From contig CAZCBD010000009.1 in the NCBI GenBank assembly GCA_964496755.1, positions 1 through 28,215 of the forward strand: 28,215 bases of DNA. Direction: 5' to 3'. This DNA comes from CAZCBD01 sp964496755 (lineage in GTDB: Bacteria > Bacteroidota > Ignavibacteria > Ignavibacteriales > Melioribacteraceae). The notes under the pieces were generated by a model. That model searched no databases, was not told where the DNA came from, and saw nothing but the letters and a program-made list of their open reading frames with translations. Shown in pieces: positions 16,232 through 22,614 of the stretch. The translations under genes and the position numbers were made by a program. The first letter of the stretch is position 1, and each line of letters begins with the position of its first letter.

Positions 16232-16677
16232 AAAAATATCGGAATTTAATTACCATTGCCGCTTTATTTATTGGGTTTGGAATTTCTTGGTTTGTTATTG
16301 GCAAAATGGTTTTGAATAAAAAAAATAACAGAGTGAGTAAAATATTTATTTCTGAAGTTCAAATTGAAATCGGCTCAAAAAATTTTCAGTTGCTTAAGAA
16401 TTTTTATGAGTCGGATTTGTTGGTGGAGTTAAAAGTACTAAATAAAGATGAATTTATAATTCCGGCTTTTAATTTAAAGTTTTCCAACAAAATTAATTTT
16501 AAAAATAATTTTAGGCTCAAAATAAAAGTTGAAAATTTTATTGGATATTTTTCAACTTTAAGAAATAAATTGAAGATTAATAAAATTAAAAAAGACAAAA
16601 CCGGTAATTTGATTTCATTCTCAGTTTTTGATCCGGATAGTAATCAATTAATATTTACTTCTACAAGTATTGAGTGA
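16228..16677 (+). CDS. Small membrane-anchored protein of unknown function
   Basis: This 149-residue protein is not recognised. A basic start (M-K-K-Y-R) and one hydrophobic helix (about residues 6-30, ending near V-L-N-K-K) anchor it in the membrane. The rest is a lysine- and asparagine-rich, beta-predicted domain ending D-P-D-S-N-Q-L-I-F-T-S-T. The alternating strands and the closing F-S-V-F-D-P-D-S block faintly recall a hotdog or LEA-like fold, but this is too weak to call. The ATG overlaps the SDR stop by four bases (ATGA), implying coupled translation and a shared task. Its last 17 bases overlap the 3' end of the convergent AAA+ gene, so no terminator lies between them. Confidence 0.6.
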   Translation: MKKYRNLITIAALFIGFGISWFVIGKMVLNKKNNRVSKIFISEVQIEIGSKNFQLLKNFYESDLLVELKVLNKDEFIIPAFNLKFSNKINFKNNFRLKIKVENFIGYFSTLRNKLKINKIKKDKTGNLISFSVFDPDSNQLIFTSTSIE

Positions 16678-19600
16678 TGCTAATTTTTTCAAAATCTTCA
16701 AAAGTTAAAGTGGTAAGTTCTTGATTGCTTAGATTGGTTTTACCCGCCAATCTTTCTTCCTGATTAGTAATAGCTTTAAATAAAATTTCTCTAACAATAT
16801 ACGAGTTTTTGAAATCTTTACTACGTTTTTTATAGATAGATTCGAACATATCTAATGAAAGTTGCAAAGCACCCTCGTCCAATTGATAACCGTTTTTAAT
16901 AGCTTCAATATTCATATTTTCTAAAAGTTGGCGAGGTGTATAATCTTCGAATTCAAAAATATTTGGGAATAAGATTTTAAAATCGGAATTATTTGCAATA
17001 ACACTTTGTAATATATTTTTAACGCCGGCTAAAATAACTATTGTTGAAGAATCTAATGCCGAAGAATCCAAATTTTTTATTTTCCGAAAAATTGCATAAG
17101 CGGCTTCATTTTCAAATTCATTTTTTCCGGCAAAAATATTTTCGGCACTATCAATATATAAAACACCACCTTTTGCTTTTGAAAATATTTTTTCAACTTG
17201 TTCGGTTGCAAAGCCGCTATATCCGCCAATTAAATCCGTTCTATCGATTTTAACAAAATGACCTTTTGATAAAACTCCTTTTGCGCAGTAAATTTGTCCG
17301 AATAATTTGGCTACTTTATGTTTACCTGTTCCTGGATTTCCCATGAAAATCGAATGTAAATTTATTGGACGGGTTTTTAATCCGCGTTTTTTTCTTTCAG
17401 CCAAAAGATTCAGGCTTTTTAAAATTCCGTCAAATTTTTGAATTACATTTTCTTTACCAACAAATTCATTTAATTGGTTTAATAAATAATTTTCATTAAG
17501 GTCTAAATTTTCGGGGCTTACAACTGTAATATTTTTTAATATTTCAAAGTCATCGGAAATTAATTCTTTAATTAATTTTTCGGTTCGTTTTTCGTGTGGG
17601 GTATCAGCAATCCGAAGCAATTGTTTTTGGATTGCATCGGTTAAAATATTTCGAACTATGCGGGCATTACCGAAATTTTCATCTCTGGATTTATAAATTT
17701 GTTCAAAATATAATTTCAATTTTTTTTCGCTTTCCGGAGTTAAGATCAAGCTTTTTGATTTCAGAAATCTATTGGTTATTTCCAATAGCTCGGTGGGGGA
17801 ATAGTCTTCAAATTCGAATTTACGATTGAAACGGGATTGCATTCCCGGGTTTGATGCTAAAAATTGTTTCATTTCATTTGTGTAGCCTGCTGCTATTACA
17901 ATAAATTTTCCACGGTCATCTTCCATTCTTTTCAACAAAGTATCAATGGCTTCTTTACCGAAATCGGAACTTGAATTTCCTGAAATTAAAGTATAAGCTT
18001 CATCAATAAATAAAGTGCCGCCAAGTGCTTTGTCAATTATGGCGGTAGTCTTTTCAGCGGTTTGTCCAACATATCCTGCAACAAGATTTCTTCTGTCGGT
18101 TTCAACCAAATGCCCTTTTTCCAAAATGCCGAGGGCTGCAAAAATTTTACTGATTATTCGGGCAACGGTAGTTTTGCCTGTACCCGGATTACCGAGAAAC
18201 AGAATATGTGAGCCGAATTGTTTTTTTACATCTTGCCCCGATTCAATATAATATCGAGCTAGTTTAATCATGTTTTCCACTTCTTTTTTAACGGCAGATA
18301 AACCGGTTAAACGTGTTAAATCATTTAATGATTCGGCTAACAATTCTTCATTTATGGGCAGAGAAACTTCCTTTGATTTATCTTCTTCAAAAATTTTTTT
18401 CACATCTTCAATTGAAATTGTTGTTAAAGCGTGTCGAGTTTTTTCCGTATCCGCCAGATGCAAATATCGTTTGCTTAAATTAATTTTCATTCCGTCAAAA
18501 ATTTTTCTAACTAACCGCGCATTACCAAATGTTTGATCTCTTTTTCTGTAAAGGTTAATAAATTCTTTTTTGATATATTCTTCAGCAGCTTTTTCTAATT
18601 CAAATTCTTCGCTTTTTAAATTCAAATTTAAAATCTGAAGTAATTCATCAGGTGTGTAATCTTCAAAATTGAAAGTATGTGTAAATCGGGATAGCAATCC
18701 GGGGTTAGAGTTTAAAAATGTGTTCATCTCATCAGGATAGCCGGCAACAATAACAGTAAATTGCCCTTTTTTATCTTCCATTCTTTTAAGCAAGATGTCG
18801 ATTGCTTCTTGCCCGAAATCTTGTCCGGAACCACCTTTTTTTACTAAAGTGTAAGCTTCATCAATAAAAAGTACGCCGCCCAAAGCTTCTTCAATTAGGG
18901 CTTCGGTTTTTTGAGCGGTTTCACCTATGTATTGTCCAACAAGGGCAGCACGATCAACTTCAACCACATGACCTTTTTCAAGAATACCCATTGCTCGTAG
19001 AATTCCACCCATAATTCGTGCGATGGTTGTTTTTCCGGTTCCGGGGTTTCCTAAAAATATGGCATTTATTGAAACATCATCTTTCGACTTTAATCCGGCT
19101 GCTTTTCTTTCTTTTATAAATTCCAAATAATCTATAAAATCTTTTATTGCGTTTTTTATACTGTTTAAGCCGATAAATTTATTTAGTTCTTCTAGTAATT
19201 CATCTAAACTTTTAGTTTCGGTTTGGCTAATTACTTTTGATTTATCATCTGAAAACACTTCTTTGGATGAAATGTTTTCCGGCTCGGTTTTTTCGCCTAC
19301 TAAAAATTCTCTTTCGCAAACCAAAGTGTTTTCGATGTAGATACTTACTTTTCCCAAACCGGAATCCCACTCACCCGGATTTGAGGTACCCATTGTTTGA
19401 ACGAAAATTACAGAGTCCCAGTCTTTATCAACCTTCAATGAAAATTTGTTTTTCCCGATTTCAATGTTATTAAGTTTCCAAAGGGCAAAGCCAGAGTAAT
19501 TGGAATTTTTAATTCTAAAAAACTGATTGTTAAAAATTATTTCAGCACCAATATATTGAATTAGATTTTTATCGAAACATTTGTAATAATTTCTTACGTG

Positions 19601-20566
19601 TTTATTTTTGTCTTCTGATACATCAAACATTTTCAATGAAAAAGCTTCAATAAAATTATTTTCGTAAAATTGTGGGGGGGTGATTTTTATAGGTTTAGTA
19701 GTAGTGTCAGATTCATTGTTATTTTTGATGTTACTATCCGGTTGTTTATTTGATGCAAGGTTTGTTTTTTTGTTGTTCTCTTTTTCGTTATCCTCAGGTA
19801 TTTTTAGAGCTTTTTTAATTCCTGCAACAATCGAAATAAATTTCACATTATTTTTAAGTAATTTTTCAAGTTTTTTGGCTTTTTCCAAAGCCGGTTTAAA
19901 TTGGAATAAGCGATACATTGCTTCCAGCTCAAGAAGATTTGCAGAATAGTTAATGGATTTAACTTTTTCTAATTTTAAGATATATTTTGCTAAGTATAAA
20001 GCAAACCAGTATTCTTTATCTTCAATAGCTTTATTTCCCAGATTAATATATTCGAGATGATTTTTTTGAGTAATTTTAATTTTGTTTTTTTCCAGATTCA
20101 AAATTAAATCATAGTAATTTTTGCATGCTTCCAGATTTGGATTTTTGCCTTCGTCAAGAGTAATTCCCAATTCAAAAGCCAGTTTGGCTTCTCTGAATTT
20201 GCCTAAACCGGCTAATGCTTTAGCTTTGTTTAAGTATGTCCACGATAAATTTTCTTTTTGCTTTTGAATTGATAAGTCAAAATCAGCCAAAGCGCCTTCA
20301 AAAATACTCATTCTCATTAAAATATAGCCGCGATAAAGTCTGGCCTTTACAGAATAGTTTTTCAATTCAACCGAAAGATTTGCATATTCCATAGCCTTTG
20401 TAAAATTGCCGTTTTCAAGTAAGGCCCAAGCATAACTAATAGCCGCTTCGGAATCATCGGGGTTTCTATTTATTAAGATTTCTGCATTTTGAAGGGCTAA
20501 TCTGAATCTTCCATTTATTAGATGTTCAAAAACTTCTGCTTGCAATTTAGAATATTCAAAAGACAT
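16661..20566 (-). CDS. TPR protein with three CbxX/CfqX-type AAA+ modules, the third degenerate
   Basis: This 1301-residue protein is preceded by AGGAT. Residues about 5-250 are TPR-like helical repeats. A low-complexity Asn/Lys linker follows (about 255-295). Residues 300-425 are beta-rich and not recognised. Three AAA+ modules of the CbxX/CfqX (SpoVK, EccA) family follow. Module 1 has G-N-P-G-T-G-K512-T and L-F-I-D569-E570. Module 2 has K798-T and D855-E856. Both have the arginine-containing S-R-F block. Module 3 keeps the lysine (K1082), but the next residue is H1083 instead of Thr/Ser, Walker B is I-D1139-S1140, and S-R-F is replaced by I-L-F. It probably binds but does not hydrolyse ATP, or acts as a scaffold. 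TPR plus CbxX-type AAA+ resembles EccA of type VII secretion, but no ESX genes are present. The true client is unknown. Confidence 0.85.
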   Translation of the reverse strand: MSFEYSKLQAEVFEHLINGRFRLALQNAEILINRNPDDSEAAISYAWALLENGNFTKAMEYANLSVELKNYSVKARLYRGYILMRMSIFEGALADFDLSIQKQKENLSWTYLNKAKALAGLGKFREAKLAFELGITLDEGKNPNLEACKNYYDLILNLEKNKIKITQKNHLEYINLGNKAIEDKEYWFALYLAKYILKLEKVKSINYSANLLELEAMYRLFQFKPALEKAKKLEKLLKNNVKFISIVAGIKKALKIPEDNEKENNKKTNLASNKQPDSNIKNNNESDTTTKPIKITPPQFYENNFIEAFSLKMFDVSEDKNKHVRNYYKCFDKNLIQYIGAEIIFNNQFFRIKNSNYSGFALWKLNNIEIGKNKFSLKVDKDWDSVIFVQTMGTSNPGEWDSGLGKVSIYIENTLVCEREFLVGEKTEPENISSKEVFSDDKSKVISQTETKSLDELLEELNKFIGLNSIKNAIKDFIDYLEFIKERKAAGLKSKDDVSINAIFLGNPGTGKTTIARIMGGILRAMGILEKGHVVEVDRAALVGQYIGETAQKTEALIEEALGGVLFIDEAYTLVKKGGSGQDFGQEAIDILLKRMEDKKGQFTVIVAGYPDEMNTFLNSNPGLLSRFTHTFNFEDYTPDELLQILNLNLKSEEFELEKAAEEYIKKEFINLYRKRDQTFGNARLVRKIFDGMKINLSKRYLHLADTEKTRHALTTISIEDVKKIFEEDKSKEVSLPINEELLAESLNDLTRLTGLSAVKKEVENMIKLARYYIESGQDVKKQFGSHILFLGNPGTGKTTVARIISKIFAALGILEKGHLVETDRRNLVAGYVGQTAEKTTAIIDKALGGTLFIDEAYTLISGNSSSDFGKEAIDTLLKRMEDDRGKFIVIAAGYTNEMKQFLASNPGMQSRFNRKFEFEDYSPTELLEITNRFLKSKSLILTPESEKKLKLYFEQIYKSRDENFGNARIVRNILTDAIQKQLLRIADTPHEKRTEKLIKELISDDFEILKNITVVSPENLDLNENYLLNQLNEFVGKENVIQKFDGILKSLNLLAERKKRGLKTRPINLHSIFMGNPGTGKHKVAKLFGQIYCAKGVLSKGHFVKIDRTDLIGGYSGFATEQVEKIFSKAKGGVLYIDSAENIFAGKNEFENEAAYAIFRKIKNLDSSALDSSTIVILAGVKNILQSVIANNSDFKILFPNIFEFEDYTPRQLLENMNIEAIKNGYQLDEGALQLSLDMFESIYKKRSKDFKNSYIVREILFKAITNQEERLAGKTNLSNQELTTLTFEDFEKISITQYL
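19674..19680 (-). repeat. C7 homopolymer in the linker of the AAA+ gene
   Basis: Seven consecutive G on the plus strand (C7 in the coding strand) encode T296-P-P298, exactly between the TPR/Asn-rich part and the beta-rich segment. G/C homopolymers are rare in this AT-rich window. A one-base slip would cut the protein before all three ATPase modules. Confidence 0.8.
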
Positions 20567-20702
20567 AATTTATCCTAACGGTTATGTTGTTAGCGAATTT
20601 AGCTTATTTGTAAATTTATTAAATTAATTTAAATTAAAATTGTTAAAAATCGAACAAAAAAAATTTTTCTTCGTCTAAGTCTGAAATTTAAAGGAGACAA
20701 TT
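20567..20702. promoter_or_regulatory. Divergent intergenic region between the AAA+ gene and the DUF2807 lipoprotein
   Basis: This 136-base AT-rich spacer must carry the start sites of two divergent genes. It contains the perfect palindrome AAATTAATTT (20621-20630) within a longer A/T stretch and AAAGGAGA as the ribosome site for the gene at 20703. I could not assign -10/-35 boxes with confidence. Confidence 0.35.
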
Positions 20703-21374
20703 ATGTGTTTTTTAAAAAACAAACAAAGCAAAGTAATTATTCTGCTAATAGCCACAATGTTTTTTATAACAAGTTGCGGGTTATATGGTGTTAGAGGAAG
20801 CGGAAGAGTTACTGATGAATTTAGGGAGTTGGATGATTTTTCCAAATTGGATATAAGCGGGGCATATGTAGTAAATATTATAACGGGTGAAAAACCGGGC
20901 GTTAAAATAACTGCCGAGGATAATTTAATTAGACTCATTAGAACTAGAGTTAGAGGTAGCAGGCTAATTGTTGATACACGAAAAAGTATTTCCCCAAGGG
21001 AGGATATTATTTTAGATATTACCGTACCCAACCTTATTTATGTTGAAACTTCGGGTGCAAATTCAATATTTATTGAAAATTTGGATGAAGATGAATTTGT
21101 ATTGGATTTTAGTGGTGCTGGCACGGTAACTCTTGAAGGAATTGTAAATATGTTTAAAGCGGATATTTCAGGGGCTGGCTCATTAAAGGCAAAAAGATTA
21201 AAAGCAAAAAGAGTTTATTTGGATTTAAGCGGAGCATCAAGTGCTAATGTTTATGCTTCAAAATATTTAAATGTTGATGTTTCCGGGGTGGGCAATGTTG
21301 AGTATTACGGTAATCCCGAAAAAGTGGTTTCTGATGTGTCGGGGTTAGGTTCAATTGAAAATGCTGAAAAGTGA
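20703..21374 (+). CDS. DUF2807 (GIN-domain) lipoprotein
   Basis: This 223-residue secreted protein has a basic start, a hydrophobic stretch (about residues 11-22) and a lipobox-like I-T-S-C25-G, so it is probably a lipoprotein anchored at Cys25. The mature part opens G-S-G-R-V-T-D-E-F-R-E-L-D-D-F, typical of DUF2807 (PF10988, head GIN domain), a right-handed beta-helix family common in FCB bacteria. Repeated D-x-S-G-A/V-x motifs (D-I-S-G-A-Y, D-F-S-G-A-G, D-I-S-G-A-G, D-L-S-G-A-S, D-V-S-G-V-G, D-V-S-G-L-G) mark the turns of the helix. The molecular role of the family is not established; adhesion or envelope functions have been suggested. AAAGGAGA precedes the ATG. The gene diverges from the AAA+ gene and its stop lies in an 18-bp tandem duplication. 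Confidence 0.85.
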   Translation: MCFLKNKQSKVIILLIATMFFITSCGLYGVRGSGRVTDEFRELDDFSKLDISGAYVVNIITGEKPGVKITAEDNLIRLIRTRVRGSRLIVDTRKSISPREDIILDITVPNLIYVETSGANSIFIENLDEDEFVLDFSGAGTVTLEGIVNMFKADISGAGSLKAKRLKAKRVYLDLSGASSANVYASKYLNVDVSGVGNVEYYGNPEKVVSDVSGLGSIENAEK

Positions 21375-21398
21375 TTTTTTGCTGAAAAGTGATTTTTT
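21363..21398 (+). repeat. Perfect 18-bp tandem duplication across the DUF2807 stop codon
   Basis: GCTGAAAAGTGATTTTTT occurs twice back to back (21363-21380 and 21381-21398) with no mismatch. The first copy holds the TGA stop (21372-21374). The unit length is a multiple of three, so the second copy gives an in-frame backup TGA. This looks like a recent slippage duplication. Confidence 0.95.
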
Positions 21399-21412
21399 GG
21401 AAATGATTAATA

Positions 21413-21892
21413 TTAAAGCTCCTTTTTATAGGAGCTTTTTTTTAATTTCATAAAATAATTAATTTCATCTTCAGAAATTATTTCAAATTCCAATTTTTTA
21501 TAAAACTCGATAAAAGGGTTATTTTTCCTGACATAAAGTGAAAACGATCCTACTTTCTCATATTTTTTTTGGATGTATTGCAAAGTTTTTTTTCCTATGT
21601 TGTTTCGTCTGAATTTTTTCAAAATCGAAAGTTCAACAATATGTAAATTGGCTTGTTCAACTACAAAGATTAATCTACCCACTAAGTTGTTATTGGAATA
21701 AATTAAATAGTTAGAAAGATTGGTATAATTTTCCAAATTGTTTTTGTAAGCGTTGAATTGAAAATTCAATAGGTTAATAATTGATTTTTCAAATGGAGGA
21801 GTAAAATTTAATTCCTCCGATTTAATTTCAAAAAACAATTGTTTTGCAAAATCAGAATTTGACACTTTATATTTCTTGAGATAGATATCCAT
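21413..21892 (-). CDS. GNAT-family N-acetyltransferase
   Basis: From the ATG at 21892 this is 159 residues (M-D-I-Y-L-K-K-Y-K). An in-frame ATG at 21931 would add 13 residues and overlap the preceding gene by 34 bases, and I judge it less likely. The acetyl-CoA loop R-R-N-N-I-G-K-K is visible about two thirds along, followed by the family's V-R-K-N-N-P-F-I-E-F-Y-K-K-L-E-F-E block, in which the N-x-x-x-x-x-F-Y-x-K-x-G-F motif of GNAT folds is easily seen. The substrate cannot be inferred. The upstream collar protein gene ends five bases before this start, so the two form a pair. The last eight codons (K-S-S-Y-K-K-E-L) are the terminator hairpin of the opposing gene. Confidence 0.75.
   Translation of the reverse strand: MDIYLKKYKVSNSDFAKQLFFEIKSEELNFTPPFEKSIINLLNFQFNAYKNNLENYTNLSNYLIYSNNNLVGRLIFVVEQANLHIVELSILKKFRRNNIGKKTLQYIQKKYEKVGSFSLYVRKNNPFIEFYKKLEFEIISEDEINYFMKLKKSSYKKEL
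21415..21443 (+). terminator. Intrinsic terminator of the DUF2807 gene
   Basis: AAAGCTCC (21415-21422), an eight-base loop and GGAGCTTT (21431-21438) are followed by T-rich sequence, so the hairpin terminates plus-strand transcripts. It lies inside the last codons of the opposing GNAT gene, so it is part of that coding sequence on the minus strand. Confidence 0.85.
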
Positions 21893-21897
21893 AAAGA

Positions 21898-22425
21898 TTA
21901 ATCTCTCGGAGGATAATTTCCAATCAAACATATGATATAGTTAATTGCAAGAAAAGGTGGCATATTATCATGAGGTTGATTATTTCCGGTAGCTTCAATC
22001 ATATCGGATTTCATATGGTTGCCGCCACTTTCATTTGCACCATAGTTTGCACTTTCATCATTATTCCCGGGCAGATTATCTGCAGGAGTCTTTTTTAATG
22101 ATCTTTGGTCTGATACTGTATCGCATTTCACACTATGAGAGTGCGAGGGCATTTGTTCGGAAGTTAAAATAACTCTTTCTTCGCCACCTTTTTGTCCGGC
22201 GTGTCGGGGTGATAAACCGGGACCTTGACCTGTCCCCATGGCAACTCTTGATCGCAAATCAGGCAGTCCGAAAGTAGTTCTTCCGTCTCCGCCATATTGA
22301 GTGCCTAGTATCGAAAATAAAGCTGTGTAACTTGAAATGGGTAATAACCTGCCATCGCAGAAGGCCCAATTTGCCGGAGCATAATTACCGGCAAACATTT
22401 TTACTTCACCTAAATATCCGTCCAT
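21898..22425 (-). CDS. Microcystin-dependent / phage tail collar domain protein
   Basis: This 175-residue protein has the full tail-collar (PF07484) pattern: G-E-V-K-M-F-A-G-N-Y-A-P-A-N-W-A-F-C-D-G near the N terminus, then Y-T-A-L-F-S-I-L-G-T-Q-Y-G-G-D-G, F-G-L-P-D-L-R-S-R and the late H-x-H (P-S-H-S-H-S) region. It ends P-F-L-A-I-N-Y-I-I-C-L-I-G-N-Y-P. Free-standing proteins of this type (MdpA/B/C) are common in bacterial chromosomes, usually two or three in a row. Here there is one, with no capsid, tail or lysis genes around, so I do not call a prophage. AGGAG lies upstream of the ATG. It is followed by a GNAT gene that may be co-transcribed. Confidence 0.88.
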   Translation of the reverse strand: MDGYLGEVKMFAGNYAPANWAFCDGRLLPISSYTALFSILGTQYGGDGRTTFGLPDLRSRVAMGTGQGPGLSPRHAGQKGGEERVILTSEQMPSHSHSVKCDTVSDQRSLKKTPADNLPGNNDESANYGANESGGNHMKSDMIEATGNNQPHDNMPPFLAINYIICLIGNYPPRD

Positions 22426-22614
22426 TTTTTTCTCCTACTTGTTTTTTACCGAATTCCTAAAGCGAATATGGGAATCTTTAAGAATACAATTTTTGTTTGA
22501 TAAAAAGTAATTTGTGTTCAAATTAATTCATATTAAAACAAATTACAATTTTATTTTATTTTTTTTATATTTAAAAACTATTACACCGGGTTAATTTTAA
22601 GGAGAGGTGAGTTA
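22426..22614. promoter_or_regulatory. Divergent spacer before the collar gene and the giant secreted protein
   Basis: There is no gene in these 189 bases. They are very AT-rich, with long T-runs near 22550-22570, and must hold start sites for both neighbours. Several TAATTTG-like words occur on both strands, reminiscent of the Bacteroidota -7 element (TAnnTTTG), but none has a convincing partner at the right distance. AAGGAG at 22599-22604 is the ribosome site of the downstream gene. Confidence 0.3.

Noticed and set aside
16661..20566. Type VII secretion EccA assignment
   Set aside because: The TPR plus CbxX layout is similar, but there are three AAA+ modules and no EccB-E, WXG100 or mycosin genes in the window.
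21898..22425. Prophage or tail-fibre region
   Set aside because: Only one tail-collar domain is present, with no integrase, capsid, portal, tail or lysis genes; chromosomal microcystin-dependent proteins are common.
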